Origin: Pycnopodia helianthoides
Taxonomy: Eukaryota; Echinodermata; Asteroidea; Forcipulatida; Asteriidae
NCBI GenBank assembly: GCA_032158295.1
Contig: CM063257.1
Coordinates: forward strand, 18,072,332 to 18,136,331
Length of the DNA: 64,000 nt
Direction: 5' to 3'
The notes beneath the pieces were generated by a model. It did no database searches, was not told the DNA's origin, and saw only the letters and a list, made by a program, of their open reading frames with translations. Each line of letters opens with the position of its first letter. The stretch's first letter is position 1. Positions 40,905 through 53,000 of the stretch are shown here, piece after piece. The position numbers and the translations under genes are program-made.

Positions 40905-41440
40905 CTACTGGTTCTTAAAAAGAATATTCTTCGTGAGTTTGCGTCTAACATTCTCCCCTTTCACTGCCTCAATGTACCTCTTTGCTGCAAAGAAACGCCT
41001 GATCTTAAGAAACTCCTTAACTACTTTCCTCAACAAAGACAACCAGTGGTTTTCCATTCCTTCGTCACTATCAAACATGTGATCTAACAACTCTGGGAAA
41101 ACATCCTGTCGGTCAATGAACCTCTCCATGATGGCAACTTCAAGCTTTAGCCCCCAGTTTTCCTTTCGCATCTTCAAGTTAGATAAATTGACGGAACACC
41201 TGAGCATTGTCTCACAAGTACTTACAACTATGCGTAGACTTTCTGATGGACATATGAGACCACCTCGGGATTTAATGTTCAGTAGCAGAGTGAACAAAGT
41301 ATCATCTTGTGCATGAGAAATGAGTGCCACTTTACATTTGTCGCAGACTATACCACTTACCTGTGAAAGGAAATCCGGTTTCCTCCTCCGTACATAGCCC
41401 CTGAAGAAGAACAACCTACCGCAACACAACCCTTTACCAT
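40905..41440 (-). pseudogene. P-element/THAP9-type transposase remnant
   Basis: Two parts. (1) 41361-41440: ATG then MVKGCVAVGCSSSGAMYGGG with ISFH at the end and a donor cacag|gtaagt. C5-x4-C10 and the SFH end match the first exon of a THAP zinc finger. (2) In another frame, reaching down to 40905: VCDKCKVALISH, then LNIKSRGGLICPSESLRIVV and a basic C-terminus, which match the C-terminal domain of P-element/THAP9-like transposases. The RNase H-like catalytic middle is absent, so the element has lost its core by internal deletion or is a domesticated relic. Confidence 0.55.
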
Positions 41441-41700
41441 TTTTTAAGCGTAAAACTTGTGTCGGACTACAGTGACATCCCTTGTTTTACATAACGAAAC
41501 CTTTAAATATGGCAAAAAACGGAGCAATATTTTTCCACGACCCTGAAAATCATTTATTTGCGTTGCGTGCAGATTGTGCGCCGCCTCCCCGTTTAAATTC
41601 AAAAGCCCCACTTGCAAACGCGCGCGTTCGCTACATTTACGCGCAGTCGTCCTATCCAGTCACTATAATGTAGATCAATGTCTCTGGGTGCACCACACTA

Positions 41701-43047
41701 TTAACTCCATAGAGCTATATATATTGACTAGAGCGCTAACACCCCGTTATACACGCACTAAGGTTTTGAAGCCGTGTGGGCGCATCCATGTTTATGTACA
41801 AACCAATACAAAAGCTTGAAATTTTGTACTGCAATTGTACGGCTATTTACATGATAAAGCGTTTGTTCTTTTCTATGCGTCATCGAACCAAATATGCAGC
41901 AAATGTGAACGCACAATCTGCTAATGAGGTAGCCTTGATATCAAGGCTGTGTAGACAAGTCTAGCTAAAACCATAGAGCAAGGATACTAAAACCTCAGCC
42001 GCCCGAATGCCATACAACCCCAGTCCCCCGACTGACTCTAAAAAAAAATAGGACACCGCAATCTCACCATGCACACACACAGCGCCTGTACACAGCCCCA
42101 CACACACACCGCTATTGTCCACACACCGCTATCGCCCACAATCCTAGCCCGTGAGCCGTCAGGCTCACAGCCTTGACGATCTTGTACACTTCAGGGTCTT
42201 ATGTGTTTCATTGTTTTTCTTCGCAAATCCGTGGAAAATGGGGGGGGGGGGGTGAGTGGATATGCAAAGAGCGCACTTATTACCATAACCGCAAGACCCG
42301 GAAGTGTACAAGATCGTCAAGGCTGTGAGCCTAACGGCTCACGCGCTAGGATTGTGGGCGATAGCGGTGTGTGGACAATTGCGGTGTGTGCGGGGGACTG
42401 TGCATGGAAACGAGCGTTTGTGCGCTTCCTTGGGTGAGAGCGTGGTGTGCTGTTTAAAGACAGTCGGGGGGACCTGAACAGGAGTTGCATTGCATTCGGG
42501 CATCGCATTCGTGCGGCTGTGGTTATGCACATTTTTAGCTTTATAGTAAGCAAACACAGCCTTGCAATCAAGGCTGCTAATGAGCGTACAAACTGCGAGC
42601 GTCATGTGCGTCATGTTTAACATGTGCGTTTGCGCGTATACTTTTTTTTTTTGAGTTCGTCATTCTTGCCGGCATATTGTGTATCCTTGAAGCAGATTTC
42701 GTTTTTTTCCCCTTGACATCTTGAAGCATTGAATCCTCCCAAACAAGGCTTTAGTTCGACTCAGCATTTTTCCTAAGACGTAAGTAACAACATCAGAGAA
42801 TCACCTACTACATGTTTTTTTAAGACATCACTAAAATCACCTGTTTACAAGAGCAATGATCGTTAGATTAAATATTGCGCGTACGTAAGCGCGCACGCCG
42901 AATGCAAAATTTTCGCGGCCATGTGTGCTCTCTTAAAATTAAAATCGTTCCGTAGTCACGCAACACATCAAACATGTCTGCGCCCAGGGTGGCTTCTAAA
43001 CTCAGAGCAAGTTAGCGCTCTAGTCAATATATATAGCTCTATGATTA
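41701..43047. mobile_element. 1.35-kb long foldback element
   Basis: The outer ends catagagctatatatattga (left, 41708) and tcaatatatatagctctatg (right, to 43043) are inverted, each next to ttaa. Inner arms 42068-42192 and 42300-42424 are nearly perfect (acaatcctagcccgtgagcc against ggctcacgcgctaggattgt; gaagtgtacaagatcgtcaa) around a ~108-bp loop. Intermediate mirrored parts include the agccttgatatcaaggctg region at 41931 and its partner at 42560. No coding sequence. Confidence 0.75.
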
Positions 43048-45257
43048 ACTCACACAGCAACCAATCATTGCTAAATGCTAAAATAATATTCAAAAATACT
43101 CAAAAAATATTTCAAAGTCTCTCAGCCTCTTGAAAACCAATCATTAACTTGTGGCAGTCAGCCGTTTGGAATTTTTGCTAATTACCCCAGAAAAAACCCC
43201 CCCGAAGGTGTGCTTTTTCCCAAACCGACTTGCTGCCAGTTTTCATGAGGCAGTCTTCCACAGAAACACAGAACCCCAGGTTGTGATAGATTCTTATAAT
43301 TACACAATCTATTAATTACATGACCCAAAAACTTTACAATTCAAAAGTAACTGTGGGTTTACAAATTATGATAATCAGCTAGAGCATGAATTGTTGCCTA
43401 TTTAGTGTGGTGCACCCCTCTGAACTATGGGGCTTCATCTTTCGTCACCACTGCAGTATGGGCTACTGCAGATATTATATCACAGATACTTATACATGTA
43501 ATTTGTTTTAATATTTTTTTAAGAAGACAACAATAATAACAAGAAACAAATACTGCTAACAAAAACACGACATATTCAGCAATTATTAATCTTTTGGTCC
43601 GCTCTGGCCACGCCCTTCTATGCTCATTGTTTGATATATTTTTTGCTTGAACCCGAGCAAGTTCAAAATGGGAAAATACTTTTTATACCGAACCTACTTT
43701 TTAGATGTTGGGGCTTCGAAGAGAGGGAGAGGACATAAAATCATAGTTAGACTTATATATCTCAGAATTATGAGTTAGCATAAATCATTACTATGAAATA
43801 CCGGTATATCTCATATTATGATCTACAACAGTGATTGTTACTTGTGCCAATTAACTCATATTTATATGCAAGATAATAAGTCGTAACATACTGTGATACT
43901 ATGTCATAATTGTGAGATATCGGTCATAATGATTATTACGTTCAATTAAATTTTCTTTCTCTCTCAATGTCCATTTGGCGCATCCGGTAGAAACAACAGA
44001 CAAACAAAGCAAAACAAATCGAAAACACAGTTTTCGCTCAATGCACTAAGTCATTATTTTGTTAAAATGAAACAATATTTGCAGGCCTACAGTTTAGCTC
44101 TAGTAAATAATATATAATGTCATGTCCAGGCAACAACTCAACTGCGACTTTTGCAGGACTGCCACTTCAGTGTGACCATCTTTGACGATTTGTCTCGTAG
44201 TATCTCAAATGGTAGTTGACTGAAGAAATAGGCCTGTCTACAAAATTATTTAAATCAACTTTCGATACTATCACAATGACGAAAAGATTATGCATTTTCA
44301 CGTTGATGAGTTTTATTGTTTTAAGAGTCTTATAATTTGTAGGTTAATGTATACAAAATCGATTAAAAAGAAAAGAATGTTTTGGATTGTTTTAGAATTA
44401 TTTTTTTTACTGTAGTGTCATAATACCAATGAAGATAGGGCCTACATTTGGCTAGTTTAAATCCATTTACTATTGTTTTGAATGTTTGTGACTGAAAACT
44501 TGTTACAAGTTGTTTGTGAAGCAATTTAATTGAAATCACGCAACTATTTACCGCCATCGCACCCGTCAGTTTTTTCTTTTTACAATAATTCTTACCGATC
44601 CATGGCTTTATATGGATGATAACTTGTATACTTTTTAAAATTTAAAGTAGTCAACAAATGCAGAAAAGCTTAATAAGTTATATATCACGGCTTTCCTCTT
44701 TTTTATGTCTTTGCAGAAGTTGCATTTTCCATCCCCAACCTGGCAAACGGAACAAAAATCTAATATTAAACATCAAAATATATACGGGCACAAAATAATA
44801 CGCGTGGAAGCACGTTCTCCAATGGTTTTCATCAAAGTTTGTATCACAACTTAGACGTGATTATGACCAATTAATGTCCATGGCCAAATTAATTCAAAAT
44901 TATAAAACATAGGGTGTCATTATGCTCCACACTCTTCCCGATCTCATGCAGACTACATATATTGAGAACGGATGCCCAATAATTATTTACAATAAATCCC
45001 GTCCGACGTACGGTTAATTCTAGAACCAATTTGAAATTGGAAAACACCTTTTTAATTAAAAACCAAAAGGTGCATCTTACAAATGTATTGAGGCGAACAG
45101 AATGAACCACATCTCCATATTCACAAATTGCCAACAGTAACTGTTGTTGAGTAAATTATATTGAAGCAGAATGAATGTACAATACAACATGATTTGCAAC
45201 CAGTTTGTGGCTTGTATTTTGAAGAACACATAATAAACAAACCCAATTTTGTTTAAA
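43048..45257. other. AT-rich intergenic DNA
   Basis: No exon recognised. 43740-43930 contains repeated tatctca/tcataat words with mirrored placement and may be a degraded MITE. Otherwise nothing assignable. Confidence 0.35.
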
Positions 45258-45718
45258 ACCCTCGGAGCAGCGGGCCCTTCTGTAAAACGCGGTGGATCCA
45301 GTTGGAGAATTTTTTCACCACCCAGTTTTTTAGGTCAATGACCCCCTCCTGCAAGCCCAAAGCAATTTTAAACTCCACAGGGCTTTTGTCTGGGCCAGCA
45401 GTGTGTGTTATTTACGACCTGTTTTAGCTCTGGGCGGCACAGGGTTGACACAAAGAGATAATGGCACAAGGAGTTGGCTCACTAAGATATCAAGTTAAAA
45501 TTCCCAAGGGCATAGCTGTCCATTGGGACTGCTGTCATTAAATAATTCTTACTCGGCAGTGGTTATAGGCTGGCCAATGGGAGTCTACAGGCTTGTGGTG
45601 TATACAAGGGGTGTCGAATACAAAAAATCGTGGCTTTTTTGGCCCATTGAAAAAAAATTATGACCATATTTGGAAAATGTGGAGAATTTTTTCACCACGT
45701 TGCTTCTCCGAGGGTTAA
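45256..45718. mobile_element. 460-bp MITE with CCCTCGGAG ends
   Basis: tttaaaaccctcggagcagc on the left and gcttctccgagggttaaaag on the right are inverted and both adjoin a TTAA-like stretch. The words ggagaattttttcaccac occur near both ends. No coding sequence; could belong with TTAA-targeting elements. Confidence 0.6.
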
Positions 45719-46358
45719 AAGGCTTTGAGAATTGAAACTAACAAAATTAAAAACGCACGATCCGTTTTTGTCTTGATCTTGTATGTTTTTCACCAGGACC
45801 ATCGCAATAGCATGTAAAAACGACTGCATCGGATGCCATCTTGAATGTCGCACTAATTTGATCAAGTTGTTATTAATTTCCCCCCCCCCCCCATAGCCTA
45901 ACCTATCAATCATCAAAAATAATTGAAAACTCGATGTACCGGGTATACAAAAACGGCTACCATAGAAAGATTATTGCCCATTTTCATGAAAACCACAACA
46001 AGTGTTCTGTGTGCTAGGCGTTTATGCGGAGGTCCCTCACCCTTCCAACAACCAGTTGACTTTATTCGAGGTCTAAATAAAACAAACAACAATACACTGT
46101 ACATGGAGATCAATTAGGCGAAAATTTGTATTGGAAAATGTCATTCATAACTTTTATTGCAAGTTATCTCCTTCCTCCACCGTTGACAATAATCTTTGCC
46201 AGAGAAACTTAACTCTAGAATGTAAATATGAAATGAAGATAAACACATAAAGCAGTTGAAACTATTACTGCATTCGGTGCATCTTTTTGCACAATCTTTA
46301 TTTCTTTAATGATAGGCAAGTACTGTCTTATTGCATTATTGTTTCAACAAACATTGTT

Positions 46359-46590
46359 AAAGGAACATTACAGAATTTGTTTTTGCTAACAAAACAGTTG
46401 CTGACAATGTAAGCACTTTATGTAATCCACCATATACATAAACTGACAAACCTGTAGAAGTTTGAGATCGATCGGCCATCTGGGTCACGAGAAAATAGTG
46501 AAAAACAGATTACACATTTGCATGAAATCATATAGATTCAACAAATGAATAAAACGCTCACTGAGCGATAAACTCCAAACGGAAATTCAG
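46359..46590 (+). repeat. Dispersed repeat, copy 2 (see 5053-5300)
   Basis: Nearly identical to 5053-5300 over ~225 bp, including gagatcgatcggccatctgg and cgctcactgagcgataaact. It lies about 500 bp upstream of the ZIP transporter start codon. Confidence 0.7.
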
Positions 46591-46599
46591 TTTATCTCT

Positions 46600-47092
46600 C
46601 TACAGCCCTGCCATTTTTAATTATGCACAGTCTAGACTGGTTACATTTTCCAATGGCACGTTTTCACGCGCGTACTACGTTGTGGGGTCAGAATTATAAT
46701 AATAACATTAATATTCATGATTCTCATCATCACTAAAGAGAAAACGACACGTGTAAGAGACTAACCAAAACACTGGCTCCAACAGCACACACGTCGTTAG
46801 TACATCTGCTGAGAAACAGGGAACCAGTGGCAGCTACCATAGAACGTGCATGGTTGTGGTTCGTGGTTAGCTTCATAATGTCTGTTTGGTTATATAATCT
46901 CCAGGGGTTACTACCATCCGAAGCGCGAAAACGAACGAGGTTGTGAGACGACGAACACATGCGATTTAGATGCAGAAAACAACCAAACGAACCCGAAAGT
47001 TTAAGATTGAAGATTTAGCTGTGTTATTCATCATCTAGTAAATAATAAGTCATTAGTATTGCACCAAACCACACTTATCCAAGGCCAAAAAG
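46600..47092. promoter_or_regulatory. Upstream region of the ZIP transporter gene
   Basis: Sequence between the dispersed repeat and the SLC39A start codon. It is richer in CpG around 46930-47000 than the flanks. A minus-strand open frame at 46733-46960 ending near a donor-like gttagt could be the first exon of a divergent gene, but I recognise no protein family in it. Confidence 0.35.
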
Positions 47093-50000
47093 ATGGCACG
47101 GGTTTCGTTTTTATTCAGGAAATGTGTGCTGGTTGTGTGTTCGTTCGTTTTTACGGAGATGATTTTCTCAGTTGTAACCGATGGTGCCACGTCGACGGGT
47201 CCACGCAACGCGTTTGACGGCCAAAGAAAACGACGCAATGCCGACGAGAACAGCGCTGCACTACTTCCACGTTCGGAGGTTTTCATTGAGGAAATAGTCA
47301 ACAGTTTTGGTGCCAATGGGCAAATGAATCGGGAGCAATTGCAGTTTTTGCTTCAACGAGTCAGTGCTGAGGTATTGATTGATTGATTAATGATTGGTCA
47401 TGTTTGTTTCCTTTTTAAAATGACTTGTTTAGTTATTTATTGTTTTACTACTTATTTACTTATTTAATTACTAAGTTAAACTTAAAAGGAGGCTTTGTTT
47501 GATTTAATTGTGATAAATTAATGACCATTGTCGGCACTCTGGACTTGTTGTCGGCGTTGTCGGCGTGTTGTCGGCTTTTAGTAGGACCGATAGCGCATGT
47601 AATTTCTGTTAGGCGCCATCTTTGAAAATGGAAAATTTTAAAATTACGCGATGTGGGTCATTCCATGTCCGTGTCCTTACTCTATGGTCAGACCAACGCA
47701 CTTTTTTACCTCATGTCTTCTGATTTTGATAAAAATTGCTGTGCTTGTAGGTCCTAATGAGCAATGAATGCACACCAATTTTTAGCCCGATCCGACCTAC
47801 CATGTGGTCAGGGCAGAAACCACAAAAAAATGAAAAATGTTTGTAACAGTAATTTTGAGTAAAACACCACCCTTTTGGTACAAATATGTCAAAACCATGT
47901 AAATTTTCATCGAATATATGCAAATTTGGTATTAAAATAATTAGAATTGCATGCTCAATTCAATTCTTTTGTAAAAAATAATTTTTTGTGAAAAGTAGGT
48001 CACCGTGACCATCATACTTTAGGTTATCAGCTGTGGAATACCCAGGATTTGGCTATTTTTGGGGGGGGGGGTGGGCTCATTTTTTTCCTTCAATTTTTTT
48101 TAGAAGATTGTTAAAAATAACTGACCCAAAAAATCAAACAAACAAATTGACAAGCTGTATCCGTAGGCTAAGGTGAATACAGTTTGATTTTGTGGACAAG
48201 AGTGAAGTGCAACAGTGCTGAGAATTCCTTAAGAGTCGTTTTTCATCAGCAGTGACTGTTCAGGGTACGCAACAGTTTCATGTTTTCTACCCGCACCCAG
48301 TTCAGTGGACTCACATCCAGGTGAAATTCGTTTAAAAGGAACAAAATGCCAAGTCTGTGAGAGTCGTTAAATTTTAAGAAGCGCAGTGAAGAATGTGTAA
48401 GGTAACTTTGTTTGCGATTTTGAGTGTTATCTTCAAGCAAACTTGAATCCCACATGTAGATTCTGATTAGTCTATCCATAGCAACAACAGTGTGATATTT
48501 ATATAACAGGCCCGTAGGAAGCTCAAATACATTGGTCAGGCCCATTTGAGAAGCAGTCTTAGGAGTCAATGCAAGCGCGAAGCCATTACGGCGTGGGGTT
48601 CGGGGCCTGTTTAAGGGCCCCGGGAAATGTTTCATTCTAGATGCTCTTTGGTGCAATGTGACGTAACTCCTGGTCACTTTTCCCTCACTTTTTGAGCCAG
48701 TTATAAAATTCATTTTTATTGGTTTACTCTCTAATAATATTTCTTAAGTACTCATAGCGCGAAGCCATTACGGCTTGGAATCCGGGCCCCGCTTAAGGGC
48801 CCCGGGAAAATTTTCATTCTACACATGTAGATGCTCTGTGGTGCAATATGATGTAATTCCTGGCCCAATTTTCCCTCACTTTTTGAGCTAACTATACGAT
48901 TCATTTTTTATTGGGTTACTCTCTAGATTTCTTAAGTACTCATATTTCCATCTTCAATTGCCTATAGCTAGCTAAGGTATACAATCGCCAGCGCAGAACG
49001 GAAAATGAACTTGTTAAATGAACTTGTTACTGAATAAGTTTGATTTCCAAGATTTTTTTTTTTCGTTTTTTTTTTTTCACTTGATTCGCTTCCAACGGCC
49101 CTGTATAATATTGCACAGCTGTATTGCACAGCTGTATTGTGTGCTTTTATTTCCTGCTGCATGCACACTATGCACGTACATCCTCACCACAAACGCATTC
49201 GCTGTCAAGTTTTCTTGAAGATAAATTCGCTATCCCACTTGCGCTCGTGGAAAACAGAACAATGTAGTGCGTCGGTGGCATACGGGTCACAGCAGCATTG
49301 CACTATTTCGTATTCCAAACGTGCTCGTTGGAAAACTAAATATCAGTGGCGTAGGGGGTCAGGGGGCTGGAGCACACCCCCTCTAAGGTTGTCAATTTGT
49401 TTGTTTGATTTTTGGGTCATTTTTTGGTCATTTATTTTTAACAATCTTCTAAAAAAATTGAAGGTAAAAAAAATGAGCCGAACCCCCCCCCCCCAAAAAA
49501 AAAAAAAATAAATAAATAAAAAAAATAAAAAATAGCCAAATCCTGGGTTCACCACTGCTGATAACCTAAAGTATGATTCTAGTTAGACCACATCAGCCCC
49601 CAACATGAGAAATTCCCCAACCAAGATTAATTTTAGTAACAATTGAAACAGAACAGTAAGTTGTGTTAGTGGATTTATAATGTAAAATCTATAAATTGAC
49701 TAATAACCTACCAACTGTACAAAAATAGTCATAAAGCTGTAAATTTTAAAGAGCCCAAGTATTTCTTAGTGGATTCTGATAGAGGAAGACATGCTCTATC
49801 AAGTCATTTTAATTTCGTTGATTTTTGGAATGATACATTATTACAAAAATTGGGTCAAAGGTCATGATGACATATTAACGGTCACGGTGACCTACTTTTC
49901 ACAAAATTTATTTTTGTCAAAAGAATTGAATTGAGCATGCAATTCTCATTATTTCAATACCAAATTTGCATATATTCTATGAAATTTGACATGGTTTTGA

Positions 50001-53000
50001 CATAATTGTACCAAAAGGGTGGTGTTTTACTCAAAAAATGTCAATTTTTTTGTGGTTTCTGCCCTGACCACATGGTAAGTCGGATTGGGCTAAAAATTGG
50101 TGTGCATTCATTGCTCATTAGGACCTACAAGCACAGCAATTTTTATCGAAATCAGAAGACATGAGGTAAAAAAGGGCGTTGATCTGACATGGAATGACCC
50201 ATGTGCCTTTTTTAAAAGGCGCAAACTTTGTTTCCTTGCAATATTTTGCATGATTATAAAATTTGCACAAGGTCGCTCAGGCGCCGCTGGATCTTTGTCA
50301 TTCAACAATAACTCTCACCACTTGTTGTAAAATATATGCTGCATGAAGAGAGTTTACCTCCAGAGGTTAAAAGGAGAAGTTTAAAATAGCGTTTTGGTGG
50401 ATCTTAGCTGCTGTCTCGCAACATTTTTCTTCCAAAACTTGGGTTTGAAAAAACAGGGTTGCTTCTGAAGTTTAACTTCAGACAAGCAGGCAAGCAATCA
50501 CCGTGCACTACAACTTTTCGTTTCCCCCCGTACAAAGAACTACAAACGGTACTGGAATTCATGCTGAAAATCTCCTTTTTTCTTGGGTTTGTTGTGTAAT
50601 CCCTGATTTGAGACCTTTGGCCTTTCTAATGAGGATTTTTGATGAGTTACAGTAGATCATGTTGATAGGCTGCCACTATTGATTATTATTGTGTTTGGAA
50701 TGGAAGGTTAGTCAGAGATTCTAACAATGCTGATTATCTCGCTGATTATCTCCCGTAGCTTGCGGCCAAACTTTTACAGATTTACGTTGAAAACATTTCA
50801 CATTTTTCTTGAAGGAGAACAAAAAACTTGGAGCATTGAATTAACTGAGTATCTCAGTTATTCCATGTATTCAAGAGATTGGTAAATACTCAACAAATTG
50901 TTGACCATAAAAACTTACATGGGAAAAGAACTGCAGCTGTTGATATTTTGAGAAAGGATTCCCTTCGAAGTGATATGGTTTGGATAACTTTTCACTCGTA
51001 ATATTTGAATTTGGAAAACAATTCATGCATGAATCATTTCTCAGATTTTTAATTTTTTTTTAAATTATATTTTATTACCTTTATTGCAAAAACATCAAAA
51101 TACAACGTAGTGCAAAGGGAACCCCGCACAGGCACGCAGGCCAACTACATGTAAATGATGAGGACCCTTGATCACACAAAGCAAAAGCTTTTCTACGAAT
51201 GCTATGTCCAGAGATGCAGTTGGTACCTGCTGTCACCTTGCTAAACATGGATGAATTTGATGTTCTTATGATACACCATAATGTACATTGAACAGTCAGT
51301 TACAATTTTTTGCTGTTTTCTCAGCAAGAGGAACCCTGTTTTCAGCTGACACTTTTACATATTATATGTGACTTTCATTCTTTCTTTATAATTTTGCCTG
51401 TAAATTTACAGCATTAAATAAATTGACAAAACCAATCTACATGTTTCACCCTACTTTTAATAGTTTTCTTGCAATCCTACAGTGCTATACCTCATCAGAA
51501 CTGCTGAACATTCATTCTTTTAGTGAGGAGCAGTTACTGAATGACACAGTGGGTGTTATCAAGGCTGTTTGTCCCACTGTACTGTACCAGGCTTCAACAG
51601 ACGATTGTGTAGCACTGGATAAGACAGGATCATCTAAAGATAGAAGACCTCCAACTACTGCACAAGGTACATGTACGTCACTCAAATGTGTAGTATACCA
51701 TCATGTGGCATGTAGTGGCCAAGCTGTCAAGCTCTTTGGACTCAAGCTACATTTGTACATGTATGGTGTCTGTGATCAGCAGGCCCGGTCTTGACACTTG
51801 TGTTCTTAAACAAGACACTTAAAATCCTTAATGTCCTTTGGATACATGTAGGAGGTAAAACCATACTACGCCCCATGTGTTGTTTAGTGCACGTAAAAGA
51901 ACCCATTACCCTTATTATTAAGACAAGGGATTTGCTCTTGTGTTTTAATGGTCGGCTGCTGAACAGAACCTTGTATTAAACCGTTACATGGCGCTATGTA
52001 AATAAATGGGTTCTATAACTTCAACTCTTGTGTTTTAATGGTCGGCTGCTGAACAGAACCTTGTATTAAACCGTTACATGGCGCTATGTAAATAAATGGG
52101 TTCTATAACTTCAACTCTTGTGTTTTAATGGTCGGCTGCTGAACAGAACCTTGTATTAAACCGTTACATGGCGCTATGTAAATAAATGGGTTCTATAACT
52201 TCAACTCTTGTGTTTTAATGGTCGGCTGCTGAACAGAACCTTGTATTAAACCGTTACATGGCGCTATGTAAATAAATGGGTTCTATAACTTCAACTCTTG
52301 TGTTTTAATGGTCGGCTGCTGAACAGAACCTTGTATTAAACCGTTACATGGCGCTATGTAAATAAATGGGTTCTATAACTTCAACTCTTGTGTTTTAATG
52401 GTCGGCTGCTGAACAGAACCTTGTATTAAACCGTTACATGGCGCTATGTAAATAAATGGGTTCTATAACTTCAACTCTTGTGTTTTAATGGTCGGCTGCC
52501 GAACAGAACCTTGTATTAAACCGTTACATGGCGCTATGTAAATAAATGGGTTCTATAACTTCAACTCTTGTGTTTTAATGGTCGGCTGCTGAACAGAACC
52601 TTGTATTAAACCGTTACATGGCGCTATGTAAATAAATGGGTTCTATAACTTCAACTCTTGTGTTTTAATGGTCGGCTGCTGAACAGAACCTTGTATTAAA
52701 CCGTTACATGGCGCTATGTAAATAAATGGGTTCTATAACTTCAACTCTTGTGTTTTAATGGTCGGCTGCTGAACAGAACCTTGTATTAAACCGTTACATG
52801 GCGCTATGTAAATAAATGGGTTCTATAACTTCAACTCTTGTGTTTTAATGGTCGGCTGCTGAACAGAACCTTGTATTAAACCGTTACATGGCGCTATGTA
52901 AATAAATGGGTTCTATAACTTCAACTCTTGTGTTTTAATGGTCGGCTGCTGAACAGAACCTTGTATTAAACCGTTACATGGCGCTATGTAAATAAATGGG

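Noticed and set aside
46733..46960. 75-codon minus-strand frame divergent to the ZIP gene
   Set aside because: A donor-like sequence is present, but no family is recognisable and no continuing exon was found, so I do not list it as a gene.
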